From Engraulis encrasicolus (taxonomy: Eukaryota; Chordata; Actinopteri; Clupeiformes; Engraulidae): 64,000 nt of DNA. The position numbers and the translations under genes are program-made. The notes below the pieces were generated by a model, which did not search any database, had not been told where the DNA came from, and saw only the letters and a program-made list of their open reading frames with translations. Shown here in pieces: positions 23,265 through 35,081 of this stretch. How positions within the stretch are numbered: the stretch's first letter is position 1; each line of letters opens with the position of its first letter. The stretch covers positions 372,001-436,000 of the forward strand of contig NC_085876.1 of NCBI RefSeq assembly GCF_034702125.1. Direction: 5' to 3'.

Positions 23265-24365
23265 AAACTTTATTACAGGCTCAAGGCCCAAAAGAGACAA
23301 TACAATACACAGATCAGTAAGAAATACATCACACATTTATGTACACACACTTTATACAGCAATACAAAAAGAAAAAGAAAGCTACTGAAGGCACATATAC
23401 CAATGTTCCCATATTTTAGACATGTACCTCACAGAGCTACAACTTGGATCTACTATATGAGCCATAAGCTCATTTGTGGATCGGTCCAGCCTATTCATGA
23501 ACTTAAAATTGAGATTTCTCACCAGAGCCATAAAAGTAGTTAAACCCAACCTGCAGAACAGCTGGCTTTCCCTGGTACTCCTTGGTTTCTTCAGGAGAAT
23601 CCTAAAACAGTCATTATAAGCTACTTTCAGCTTGAGCAGGCTCTCCTTTTTGTATCTGACCCAGATTGGAGCCATGTAAAGGGTGGAGCAGTAGGTTCGA
23701 AACAGATTGACTTTAACATCTGTAGTACAGTGATGTAATTTTCTAGCCAGCATGTTGGCTTGAACATAAAGTACCCTCATCTGTCTGCTCATGTCAGCAT
23801 CATCCTCCAGCTTATCTGTTAAGGTGTGCCCCAGATATTTAGTTGTGTTAGCTACTCCCAGCTCTTCTCCAGATAGATAAAAAGAAGGGAATTTAATTTC
23901 AAATCATCTTTTGTTCTACAGATCATAACCACACATTTCTTAGCATTGTATTTAATATCATACCAACCATACAGCCTGTTTGGCATGCCCCCAACTGTCT
24001 AGACAGGTCATCCATGTAGGCATTAAATAAAGCTGGAGATAAAATTCCCCCCTGCTGTACCCCATTACCAACATAAAAAGGTTTAGATAGTGTTAACCCC
24101 GACTTAACCTGCACACTTTGGTTAGAGTACCAAAAGGCTAAGATTCATACCAGACTGCTAGGAACACCCTTGCACATGAGTTTATTAAACAATTTAAAAT
24201 GATTAATGCGGTCAAACACCTTGGACGCATCGATGAAGCCTACAAGCATAGTAGAGCCCTGACTTCTATATGCCTCAACAACCTCTTTCAGTGCATAGAT
24301 ACATTGGTCAGTGCTATGTTTGGGATTAAAGCCAAACTGATTATCAGTGGTGGGTATACAGATAT
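23265..24365 (-). mobile_element. Dead non-LTR retroposon (reverse transcriptase fragment)
   Basis: Minus strand, 5' truncated. From 24365 downward it reads TDQCIYALKEVVEAYRSQGS, then VGFIDASKVFDRINHFKL (the F.D.SKAFD block), a premature stop, VQQGGILSPALFNAYMDDLS, and the post-RT region MSRQMRVLYVQANMLARKLH. The segment that should hold the catalytic YADD is deleted: GCMVG runs almost directly into DIKYNAKKC. It ends in a short 3' UTR with CCTGTAATAAAG. It looks like a jockey/CR1-group LINE; the clade is not certain. It is inactive. Confidence 0.85.
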
Positions 24366-24776
24366 AATGATATTGTGTTTAATCTTAAGTGTTTTCATTT
24401 ATTTAAAAAGAAACTCTTTTTTCCTTCTATAAGAGCTGTCACACCACAGGACATACCATACCATAAAATGAACCTAAGCATTGTGTGACAGAAACTTTGC
24501 AATATGTATACATAATAAGAGTTTGATAGTCACCTTAAACTTCCACACCACTCTCCAATAACTGAGGTACTGACTGGTTAGGAGCCTGTTTTTAAGACCC
24601 TTGTAGTTGGCCTTGCAGCTGCCCGTCCACAAACCTGACATACATGTCACCCCGCAGGATGCAATTTGTGTTTTGCGATTTGAACTTGTAGTTAATATTA
24701 CTGTCTTGAGTTTTTTTTTTTCACATTTATATATTTTAATATAAGGTTAATATGCAATCATGCCAAATGCTTCATA

Positions 24777-25286
24777 CAGGTCCTTCTCAAAATATTAGCA
24801 CATTGTGTTAAAGTTCAAATTTTCCCCATATCTTTTAGATTCATTGCACACCAACTCAAATATTTCAGGTCTTTTATTGTTTTAATACTGATGTTTTGGC
24901 TTACAGCTCATGAAAACCCAAAATTCCTATCTCAAAAAAGTAGCATATCATGAAAAGGTTGTCTAAACAAGCTATTAACCTACAGTAATCAAGCTGAATC
25001 AACGAATTAACTTTAAACACTGGTAAAAGATTCCTCAGGCTTTTATTAGGTTATTAGCTTGTTTAGACAACCTTTTCTTGATCTGCTATTTTTTTTAGAT
25101 AGGAATTTTGGGTTTTCATGAGCTGTATGCCAAAATCATCAGTATCAAAACAATCAAAGGCCTGAAATATTTCAGTTGGTGTGCAACAAATCTAAAATAC
25201 ATGAAAGATATTTTTGTATCTTTACATTAGGCCTATGGAAAAAGATGAACTTTATCAGAATATGCTATTTTTTTTAGAAGGACCTG
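24777..25286. mobile_element. Palindromic Tc1/mariner-type MITE
   Basis: Starts CAGGTCCTTCTCAAAATATT and ends with the complement (AGAAGGACCTG), flanked by TA. The arms pair over almost the whole length: GGTTGTCTAAACAAGC pairs with GCTTGTTTAGACAACC, and TTTTGGCTTACAGCTCATGA with TCATGAGCTGTATGCCAAAA. 510 bp, no coding content. The ends match a mariner-like family common in fish. Confidence 0.9.
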
Positions 25287-25538
25287 TATATTATTCAAAA
25301 TGTTGTTGATTAGTTTGATATATATTATATTCCAGGTTTCATTAATGTTACAGTCACTCCGCAGGACATTTGACATATAAACCTTAACAGAAATGTTTCT
25401 TCTCATCTAGGACTAATATGAAACATTATGTACCACATCTTCTTTCATTTACATTTGTTGTTTGAGAGGAAAAATAACAGTTTTGTAGGTTTTTAACCAA
25501 TGTTACGTAAAAACAAGGCGCCGCGTCAACCACCCATA

Positions 25539-26830
25539 CAGTATATCACGAAAGTGAATACACCCCTCACAGTTTTGCAGATGTTTGAGTATATCTTTTC
25601 ATAGGAAAGCATTACAGAAATGTAACTTTGACACAATGATTAGTGACCTTTTAACAACATATTTAACCGCTTAAATTTCTTGTTCACTCAGAAAAAACAA
25701 AATACAGCCATTAATGTTTGAACATGTACTCACAAAAGTGAGTACACCCCTGATTAAAATCCGGTAGAGAAGGGGCTATGTTGGCTCGAATCGTCTCGAA
25801 ATGAAACGAAATGAAAAGGGATGACAAGGGAGGTCATCAGTGTGCGTTTCAACCTTTCTTTGCATTGAACTTCTACATTTTGAGTCTGCATCTGGCTTAA
25901 ATAGATTGGTGTGAGATTTGAATGCAATCCTATGGAGAATATCATGATCTGCTTCAGTAGTCACAGTGCATGTTGACATGTATGTTTCTTTTAGGTGTAT
26001 TTCAGATTGCCAATGTTGACAGCATTCATGCATGCCCAAACCATGTCAGTCCCACTACCATGCTTGGCTCATGAGAGGATACACCTTTTTTGTACAACTC
26101 ACTTGTTTACCACCACACATGCTTGACACCATCTAAAGCAAATTTGTTTATCTTGGTCTCAAGAGAGATGAACAGACCAAGGATATGGATCACTGGAACC
26201 ATGTTGTGTGATCTGAAGAGACCAAGATAAACACATTTGCTTTAGATGGTGTCAAGCATGTGTGGTGGTAAACAAGTGAGTTTTACAAAAAAGGTGTATC
26301 CTCTCATAAGCCAAGCATGGTAGTGGGACTGACATGGTTTGGGGATGCATGAATGCTGTCAACATTGGCAATCTGAAATACACCTAAAAGAAACATGCAT
26401 GTCAACATGCACTGTGACTACTGAAGCAGATCATGATATTCTCCATAGGATTGCATTCAAATCTCACACCAATCTATTTAAGCCAGATGCAGACTCAAAA
26501 TTTAAAAGTTCAATGCAAAGAAAGGTTGAAACGCACACTGATGACCTCCCTTGTCATCCCTTTTCATTTCGAGACGATTCGAGCCAACATAGCCCCTTCT
26601 CTACCGGATTTTAATCAGGGGTGTACTCACTTTTGTGAGTACATGTTCAAACATTAATGGCTGTATTTTGTTTTTTTCTGAGTGAACAAGAAATTTAAGC
26701 GGTTAAATATGTTGTTAAAAGGTCACTAATCATTGTGTCAAAGTTACATCTCTGTAATGCTTTCCTATGAAAAGATATACTCAAAAATCTGCAAAACTGT
26801 GAGGGGTCTATTCACTTTCGTGATATACTG
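25539..26830. mobile_element. Foldback Tc1-like element (inverted duplication of transposase 3' half)
   Basis: Two arms of about 615 bp (25539-26160 and 26218-26830) pair around a 57-bp loop. The TA-flanked ends are CAGTATATCACGAAAGTG and CACTTTCGTGATATACTG. Each arm carries decayed Tc1 transposase code reading outward from the loop. In the right arm, ETKINTFALDGVKHVWW begins at 26218, and KHGSGTDMVWGC near 26318 matches the Tc1 KHGGGSVMVWGC block. Stops and frameshifts abolish function. Both ends are kept, so it could be moved in trans. Confidence 0.92.
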
Positions 26831-26904
26831 TATGTATTGCAAGCATATTGAAAGACAACTGAGTATAATAATGTGGATTAATGAATTATTCTGCTTATTT
26901 CAAA

Positions 26905-27183
26905 GTGAAAGCCCAACTGGGAAACTCCAACTCCCATTGCCATTTTGGCACAGCACTCCACAGTACACAAGTGCACACTGCACACAATGAAATTGCATTT
27001 ATGCCTCACCCATGCAAGGGGGAAACCTCCAATGGGACAGTACCATGCTCAGGGGTACCTCAGTCATGGAGGAGGATGGGGGAGAGCACATGGTTAATCA
27101 CGTACTCCCTTTACCAACCGGAGTCAAACTAGAAACCTCTGGGGCAGCACGTCTGACGCCCTAACCACTTACCCATGACTTTG
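26905..27183 (-). repeat. tRNA-derived SINE, family B (reverse copy)
   Basis: Reverse complement of 17887-18190: starts AAACTCCAACTCCCATTGCC, contains CAATGAAATTGCATTTATGC and ends with the decayed head CTAACCACTTACCCATGACT. It stops only a few bases before the exon 3 acceptor and provides part of its upstream sequence. Confidence 0.88.
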
Positions 27184-27189
27184 TTTCAG

Positions 27190-27384
27190 ATGTGTGCAAC
27201 AGCACGGAGCTCGATGAGGTGGAGATCATCAGTCTTCTGGACGAGCAGCTTCCAGTGTATCGTCTGCGAGCCGACACGCTGTACGGCTACGAGCATGACG
27301 ACTGGATCCACACGCCCATCATCTCTCCGCAGGCACACGTTGAACTAACCGTCGAGCAGATAGAGGAGACCCTCAGCTATTTCT
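27190..27384 (+). CDS. trak1: TRAK1 exon 3 (start of HAP1_N region)
   Basis: Reads (D)VCNSTELDEVEIISLLDEQ, LPVYRLRADTLYGYEHDDWI and HTPIISPQAHVELTVEQIEE, ending TLSYF. This is the conserved start of the HAP1 N-terminal domain. TYGYxHDDWxHTP matches TRAK1, not TRAK2 (FLYENQDW). TRAK1 is the adaptor that couples kinesin-1 heavy chain and dynein/dynactin to Miro on the outer mitochondrial membrane. The acceptor is gtttcag and the donor TTCT then gtgagc. 195 nt; it enters and leaves with split codons that match its neighbours. The reverse SINE ends just before the acceptor. Confidence 0.96.
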
Positions 27385-27420
27385 GTGAGCTTCAGCACCC
27401 ATGAAATCATCCCTCTAAAT

Positions 27421-27693
27421 CAGGGTGGGGAACCTATGTCTGGAGGGCCATTTGCGACCCTGTTATTCAGCTTGACATGAAATATGACATATTTTGTAAA
27501 GGAATCTTGGAAATTACTTTTGGAATACAATTAAGTTATATTCAGGGCACCTACAGAAGGTGGGGTCTGTTTTAAAGGTGGTTGCCTTCAATATAGGCCT
27601 AAAGTGCAGGAGGAAATCCTGGTTTGTGTTCATAGTACAGCCCTTGGAGTAATTTGAAGTGGCCCCTCGAATGAAAAAGGTTCCCCACCCCTG
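27421..27693. mobile_element. Short hAT-like element
   Basis: Inverted ends CAGGGTGGGGAACC and GGTTCCCCACCCCTG, with an interior containing TGTCTGGAGGGCCATTTGCG. The ends are typical of fish hAT-derived short elements. The flanks show no clear 8-bp duplication. It begins only 37 bp after exon 3. Confidence 0.7.
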
Positions 27694-27699
27694 TTAACA

Positions 27700-28480
27700 C
27701 ATTGAGTACCAACAACGTAATAATGTTTTTCACGCCCATGCGTTGTATACCAACAACGTAAAAATACGTTTTTGGTCATATTTGGAATCTACATCCTTCA
27801 ATACATAGTATTTGTGATTTCGGGAGGTCTGTGACTAATACAAGTGACAAAAATGGTAGTCAAAAGCTTGTGTCATGATTTGGACATTTTCATTTTAATC
27901 ACAACACCAGAGCAGCAACCGTAGGTAAAGCAGACGGTCTATTATGAATTACAAGAACCTTTGGGTAAAGTAACCCGCATTGCCTTGTGTGTACACCATG
28001 CTGATCCAGCTCAGCTTGCAGCCCTGTTAGCCTTGTGAATCCACCATAGAGAATCACAACTTGTGATTCTCTATGGTGGTGGACTATGATGCTGTCGTCA
28101 AGAATCGTGCCAGTTGTGTACTTACGTTTATGATCGGCGTCCACTCTGTCGCTTTTTATAGTGTCCTTCACGCAATAAACACACAGGAAGATAATAGTCG
28201 TGTCTGGCAGCCTGAGTAGGCTAACATCCTTACCCAGATCCTTGGCTAGATCCTTACAAATGACCCCCAAACTGTGATCGGATCCAATACCCTGGGATTT
28301 TGAAGTTTGATCGCCGGCAAGATAAGTTGAATTGTAATCCTGTTTATGTTTTCTCCCCCATGAAAATGAATTTTCTGGAGCTTGCCGTCAGCCAGATGCT
28401 AGCCTACTAGCTATGTGGCTACGTAAACACTGCATCCCATATGGATCACCAGTTATGGATCAGGCATTGGGTTATTGGAT
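27700..28480. repeat. Uncharacterised repeat region with CAACAACGTAA motifs and a perfect hairpin
   Basis: Two ACCAACAACGTAA motifs lie near 27708 and 27750. A 19-bp-arm palindrome is at 28041-28079. A 123-codon minus-strand frame (27899-28270) has no motif I recognise and could be a decayed transposon protein or chance. Left as unidentified. Confidence 0.35.
28041..28079. repeat. Perfect 19-bp inverted repeat, 1-base centre
   Basis: CCACCATAGAGAATCACAA, one C, then TTGTGATTCTCTATGGTGG. No mismatches. It would form a cruciform or a tight RNA hairpin. Confidence 0.95.
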
Positions 28481-29546
28481 TTTGTTACCGAGCTTGGGTT
28501 AAATTACTTTCGGAACTTGTTCCTTGTTCATCTTTCTGCGTGTTACTGAAGACCGCGGCACTTTCATGCAAAGGCATTCGGCTATAACTTGCAGAGCAAA
28601 CTTTGCTGTGAGCCTGTGAAGCCCTGGACGTAAATGCGTGTTTTGATTGGCCAAGGTAGTCAGACAGGAGGTGTGTCAAGACAGCTGAGCAGGACAACAC
28701 GAAGCTGAGCTTTTGTGCCAGCTATATTTCATATCAATACCAACTAATCCCCTTCTAAAAGCGTGACATTCTGAAACAGCGCTTGGTTCACAAAAACCTT
28801 ATTATCGGGTCGGACTCGGGCTTGAAGCAAACAGACATTGTGAAAATTGTAAGCAACCAGAGGAAACGTTTCAGTTCATGCAAACGGCAGTTTTGTGATT
28901 AAAAAATAAGTAATTGAAGATGCATAAATGAAAATGTTGGTAGGCTACTCGTGCGAGTTATTATTATTGGCTGTATGCACGCGCCAGTTACCAGTGGCAG
29001 CATTTGGACGCCCACTCCGAGTCAGCAGGGATGCCGAGTCAACTTGCTTTCTTAATAAGCGCCAAATCAACAGTTGTCAGCTCGCGGGTATTTATTTGCA
29101 CTAACAGTAACGTAACAAATGTTTCAGTAGCCGCGCTGACTGCATCCAAAACGTATTTGTTAGTTTTCGCATTTCTTATCTTCTCACACCCCTCCCATGC
29201 ATTCGATCACTGCACCCAACACCTCTGGTTAGTCTAACCGAAAGAAACTTAAGGTGCGCCGTGTGTGTCTGTTTATACTTACTATGCGTGTGTAACTAAA
29301 TTAGGCTACTGCAAATTGCCTCATCCTAACGTCTTTGCCTATCCTGGCTATTTATCACGTGCTATTTTGAGTATGGAGGAGCCCACATAGAAAATCTTGC
29401 TTGCGCACAGGTTCTGTTGTTATTTCAGTGGTCTCGGGCTTCGGACACAAACATTTTAATTAGTCTCGGTCTCGGGTCGCTGTCGATCACTTTTCTGTCG
29501 GCTGAGGGCCGGGCTCGGACAGGAAAAAACGGCCCAAGCCACACTC

Positions 29547-29603
<57 letters not shown>

Positions 29604-30158
29604 TACCGTATTGGTCCGAATCTAAGATGGGCTTCAAAAATGGAGGTCGTCTTCTGTTCATGGACTTGTAAAAATACCGGCAAAAATGATGGTGTGACTC
29701 AACCAGAATGAATTACGCCATCATCCATCACAAAAATGCCAAAACACCTAATATTTGCACATTCAATCCTTGTTACATTATGAATGCCAGACGTTTATCA
29801 ATATCAATGTCAACGTGGTGCGGGACAGACAGCAAGAGAGAATGAACACATTCAACCGTGACTCATCACTCTACTTCTATTCGCATTCTGTTTTGACAGT
29901 CTGAACAGGAAAGCTTTGGTTGTTGTCCCTGACTAGCCAGGCCAGGCCCTCCTAGTGACGCAGCACCTTCGGTGTTGCTTCCTGTCAGGCCAGGAGCAAT
30001 ACAAATATAATTTCTGTGCTCCGAAAAATTCAGGAACTCCACCCACTTTGTCGGGAAGCAATCAACTTTGAGCAGCTCCAATGGCCCTGGGTAGAGGCGT
30101 GTTCAAGGCAGTGATGTGGTTTAAGCAGAGACGTTCTATTGGGACTAAGAAAATATTT
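28480..30158. other. trak1 intron 3 sequence with CA microsatellite
   Basis: Unique-looking intron sequence; a CA run lies at about 29549-29600. The long frames across the CA run are artefacts. No exon recognised. Confidence 0.5.
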
Positions 30159-30166
30159 CATACACC

Positions 30167-32134
30167 CAGGGCTCTAAATTAACTTTTTCCACCACCAGTC
30201 AATTTGGCTAGTAGACATTTTTTCTTACTAGCCAAATGGAAGGTCAATTAGCCATTTTTTTTCTCACCAAAATAAACCATGCGTTGCTTTTAATTATTTC
30301 ATGTCCTCAACACCGATAAACAATATAAATATTATACTCAATATAATTCAGTCTATTCTATAATTATTTAGTAATTATATTTTTATTACCTGCATTTCAT
30401 TATTTTTCATTCCATTTCCATATACTGTACAGACAGCCAAACACTAGCCTACTACCTCACACACCATCACCCAAACCTCACATACAGTATAGGCTAAAGG
30501 GCCGTACACACACGTCGCTGCTAGTTACTCGCTCAGCGGATGAAGTCAATAGAATGTCTACGTGTTCCAGCGAGTCTCGCTGGCGAGTAGGCGAGGAGAG
30601 TACAAGCGATGCTATGTGGGCGGGTTCCGAGATAAACTTATTTTATCTTCGAGCGACGCGAGTTAAGCGAGTAACCAATTGGAATGCAGAATACAGATTA
30701 TTGACAGGTGACGTTGCCCCTGTGGTGTTCTGACCACCCAACTTCTGCACGCCATCACACTTTGGTTATAGGTGTTGAGGAAAATACATACAGTGTACAC
30801 CAATCAAAGGCTCATATGCATGGTTGTGCACAGCACACGATCAACGTTAAATAGCGTAGGCCTACATTTTGTTTCGTACGGACGTTATTGGCGCGGACAG
30901 CGGGAACCATGACAACCAGTAAACAAAATCACCCAGAGCGAGTGGCAAGTAGGCGAGTGAGCAAGTAGCGAGTAAATAGCAGCGACGTGTGTGTACGGCC
31001 CTTTACAACTACAACACAGCATGCCTTCAACACTAATGTCACACACATACCAGACTTTCAACATACACTAGCCAAACACACACACAAACAAACACTGCAA
31101 AACCTCATATCCCCTACACAGCATCACTTCACACACAGTGAGCCAAATACCATGGACAATGCACAGAAGAGAGGGGAAGGGGAGAAGAGATGAAGGAAGG
31201 AGAAGGAGACGGAGAGGAGAAGGACAGGAGAGAACACCCGCGCACGCATGCGCACACACACACACACACCTACACAGTGCGTGAATGATGTCTGCATTGT
31301 GTGTTTATGCTGCTGCTGCTGCTGCATGACACCTTCAAGTTCTTCCAGGTCAGATTAGCTTTATTTGCGATGCGCTGGGAATGACAATTACCGGTACGCT
31401 ATGTCAACTAGACATCCAATAACACCACGGAGACCATGCTTACTTTGTTACTTTCGTCGCTAGTTTTATCTATTTATTTAGTTATCTTTTTTTTAACTTA
31501 CTCGTATACCCATGTCAAACTCGTGCAGGGTCTTTGCGATGGCGTGGGCGTTATTAGGAAACGACAACTCCATCGTTTGTAGTTGCGAGGACCTCGCAAA
31601 TATCAGACGGCTTCTGACGGCAACGACACTGTTTTGACAGACAGCTGTCCTGTTCCTCCACTCACTCGCGCCGTTTTCACTCCACCAATACTCTATTTCA
31701 CCGTCACAACAGTTACGCTGCTATTACGGCACATAACCTTGCTTTAACCACTGCCACATTCTTTTTCACCTGACCAAAACCTACAAAACCGAAGTAATCC
31801 GCGCTAGTCCGCTCATTGAAAATATTTTTAGCAACACTAGTTCCAGCGCGCGGGTATCAAACACGCAGCCAATGGATGTGAGGCTGGTTATTGTGATTAA
31901 CGGTCAGCCAATGGGTGTGGGCTACATCATGACAGTAGGACTAATGTTCATGGGTAATGTAGGCGTCGTTTTGACGTTCATCAGATGGCAGCTACAGATC
32001 TGTGCGGGCAGCTGTTTAACGTTCAGTCGGGCGCGCGCTACCGGCCAATTTGGCTAGTGGATGATTTTTTCTACCAGCCAAAATGAATTTTCACCCGCAT
32101 TTGGCGTGTTTGCGGGCGTTAATTTAGAGCCCTG
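30167..32134. mobile_element. hAT-type element, about 2 kb, with perfect 8-bp target duplication
   Basis: Identical flanks CATACACC at 30159-30166 and 32135-32142. Ends CAGGGCTCTAAATTAAC and GTTAATTTAGAGCCCTG are perfect inverted repeats of a known fish hAT type. The subterminal TTTGGCTAGTAGAC and GTTTGGCTAGTGGAT-like segments are also inverted. The interior holds a nested MITE (30495-31005), CA runs and CpG-rich sequence near 31550-32050. No intact transposase frame. Confidence 0.92.
30495..31005. mobile_element. MITE nested inside the 2-kb hAT element
   Basis: About 38-bp terminal inverted repeats: TAAAGGGCCGTACACACACG then TCGCTGCTAGTTACTCGC on the left, and the near-perfect complement ending ACGGCCCTTTA on the right. 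Further GAGTAGGCGAG-type repeats lie inside. 511 bp, non-coding. It inserted after the hAT element. Confidence 0.88.
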
Positions 32135-32432
32135 CATACACCTCAATCGCATGCATTATCTCTGTGGGATGTGTCTGCTACACTTTAGAATTCTTGTACA
32201 CAGATTGATCCTTGCACACCAACCACATTGTCCATCTGGGCAGCCGTCTGAAACCCGTGCTGCAACTTGAAAATAGAAAATGCATGGGTCTGAAATGGTG
32301 ATGACCTTTGTGGCACAAAAAACACACGTCAACTAGGTTATCCAGGTATTAGCGGGCGCAGTCACACCCCGGTCTGTGACAAAAGTGTATCACAAAAGTG
32401 AGTACACCTCTCACATTTCTGCAGAATTTTAA

Positions 32433-32815
32433 ATGTGCACTGTAATGTTTTTTTCAGCAGTTTGTTTCCAGAATTCATGCTGCCCTTTCACAAATGTTAG
32501 TTTTTTCATTTTTTCAATACTTACCACCACCATCGATTTCCAAGTATTCATTATGACTGGGAAAATTGTATGAAATCACACATGAAAAGGTGGATCTTCT
32601 CCATGTCCGCCATTTTTAGTTTTTTAGTTTTTCGAGAAATAGACATTTTTAGCTGCAAAACATACTGTACTTTGGTCATACTACTAAATATTAGTTCCTT
32701 ATTTAGCAAATATTCATGAAAAGATCAAATTTGGCAATAGGCAGCACCGTTTCAATGAGCAGCATACAGTTGCAATACCTTCTCTGGCAAGTCACCATCC
32801 TACACAGTGCACCTT
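32433..32815. mobile_element. TTAA-flanked MITE copy
   Basis: TTAA lies at 32429-32432 and 32816-32819, with ends ATGTGCACTGTA and TACACAGTGCACCTT. It has the full family interior. It adjoins a Tc1-like end fragment at about 32388-32420 (ATCACAAAAGTGAGTACACC). Confidence 0.85.
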
Positions 32816-32819
32816 TTAA

Positions 32820-34420
32820 GAATATCTTGTCATTGGACAACACCAAATAAATTCAACTTTGACACAATGCAAAGTAGTCAATGTACAGGTTATACAACTG
32901 TTAACATTTATTGGCAACTCAAAATACTTCCAAATATGGCCATTAATGTCTCAGCCTCTGCCAACAGAAGTCTGTAGTGCACCCGCAGAATAGTGGCATA
33001 GGCTACTACCTGTGCGTACCTGTGCACGTGAGTGTTGTTTCTCACTCTACTACAATCTATGCAGAATCTTTCTTCAGATCCAGCCAGGTAATGGTTATTT
33101 TATACAGTAATGGAAAAACTAAATTAACAACAACCTGAAAAACAACCCTCTGTTTGTCGAGAATAGTCTAATACTTGAGTATTAGATAACTTAAATATTG
33201 CATAATTCAGTCCAGTATATTTTTTGTTCACTATAATCTTCCCTGAAATATAACAGCATAGCACAATATTGTAGTGCTATTTCTACGCTTGCAGATTAAT
33301 TTATCAAACCTAAAAGAGCATGGTGTTGTACAAATGTTGACCTTGGTCGATTATTGCCTGCCCACGTGATCTCTGTATGTGCCTGCGGCTTAAAGTAAAA
33401 AATTGATCTTTTTCATGTTCTATTGATCCTGTTTTTTTTTAAGTGGCAGACAAAAGACGAGTAATTTGTTGCCACCAGACCATATGTGAAGGGAGATTTA
33501 ATGGATTTTGTCTGCAAAGGCATTCACCATAATAACATCCATCTCCAGTCTTATTTACTGTTAACAAATAGCAGTGAAAACAGTTTCATAAACAATCTTG
33601 TTTACAAACATGAGGTATCCACCCATTACTGTCATACATAATGACCACAGCTCTCCTGATTGGTCACTTCTCCCTCCCTCATACTGTAAATGCACACACG
33701 CTATTGGTCTCCCTCTTCCTCATGAATGCACACGCTCTTTCTCTGTCTACTCTACTTTGTTTTCGCCATATCTGCACCTCGCTACTCCCTGTGCTGCAAA
33801 GTGTGAGAGTATACAGGCTTTTTCTATATTTTATTCTATCTTATTTTATACTATTTTCGTGACCGCACTACAAAATGGCATGAGACTGGGTTGGAGTGTA
33901 CACTCTTTGTTGTTTTCGCCATCTCTTCACTTCACTACTCCCTGTGCTGCAAGTGTGTCCTGAGAGACTGAGGTTTCTTCCAATGAGAGTATAACAGTCA
34001 GAATGCATTGTGTCTTTGGGATGGACTACTTTCCGCTGGAGCAGTCGCAGTGCAGCGATGGCAGTGAACTTCCAGGTTCAGTGAATTTCACAGGTCTTTT
34101 TTGTGGTGTTGTGCTGTGTGCTGTGTTCTTTAGCTTGAAAGTGTGTGTGCGTGCGTGCGTGCACATGGAAGTGCGCACAAAGGAGGTGGGAGTATTTGTC
34201 TGGTGACTTTTGTTGTTATGTTTTTGAGTGACATGGTAGTAATGGGCAAAGTATACGATGTATTGTTGTGGTACACAGTATACTTTGATGAAATGAAGTT
34301 TAACTCATACAATTGTGTATTTTTTTACTGACTGCTAAATGTGTGTGTGTGGTTTCATGTTGTTATTACATAAGTTCTGTTCTTTTTGCCTTACTGGTCT
34401 ACAGTGGTCTCCTTTACATG
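32820..34420. other. trak1 intron 3 sequence with a local duplication
   Basis: Two related blocks of about 110 bp (near 33730-33815 and 33900-33970) share TTGTTTTCGCCAT and CTACTCCCTGTGCTGCAA. Otherwise no element or exon recognised. Confidence 0.45.
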
Positions 34421-34424
34421 GGAC

Positions 34425-34790
34425 ATTTAATTCTGAATTAACTCAATTTCATTGAAAATAGAACTTAATTCCACTTTGAAAACATCATGTAAATACTTCA
34501 CAATTTTGAATTGAAGTTATTTAGAATTAAACGTTGTTTTCCGAATGCATTGGGTGGTTTATTCCACTTTTAATTCAGTTAATCCGCTTTGAACAACTCT
34601 GGTCGTTCGATGCATGCTCGTTGCTACGACGCAGACTAGACCCAGCACGAGCATCTTCTGTCCAATCGAAATGCTCTCTGATCTCCAGAGATTTATTCAG
34701 AATGAAATGAAATCGCTTCAGAGAATAATTTTAATTCCGAGCTAATTAATTTGGAATTATTAATCGGGAATTAAAAACGTAATGTAAAAG
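34425..34790. repeat. AT-rich palindromic repeat
   Basis: Several inverted GAATTAA/TTAATTC motifs, including TTTAATTCTGAATTAACTC near the left end and AATTTGGAATTATTAATCGG near the right, with ACATGGGACATTT on the left and AAAAGTGGCCAATGTG on the right. It is related to 7640-7770. Probably a MITE; boundaries are approximate. Confidence 0.6.
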
Positions 34791-35081
34791 TGGCCAATGT
34801 GAAGTTAACAGTAAGGGATGGTTGAAGACACCGGCTAGGTGCTGAGTATTGGTGGAATATATATTTGTGTGACCCACAGGCACAGGTGAAAGATACACTG
34901 TATACAAAACTTACAAAATTGTTCATGTGGACTATACATTTCTTACAATATGGAACATACCACTTACAATGTGGCCCATTTCTCATTTTCTCATTTAAGG
35001 AACACTGATTCATTACCTCTGACAAGGAGGAAATGTTTTCGCTCATGTTGGTCTGTCTGTCTGTTTGTCTGTTTGTCTGTT

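Noticed and set aside
29417..29671. Open frames through the CA repeat on both strands
   Set aside because: Thr-His and Cys-Val runs are microsatellite translations.
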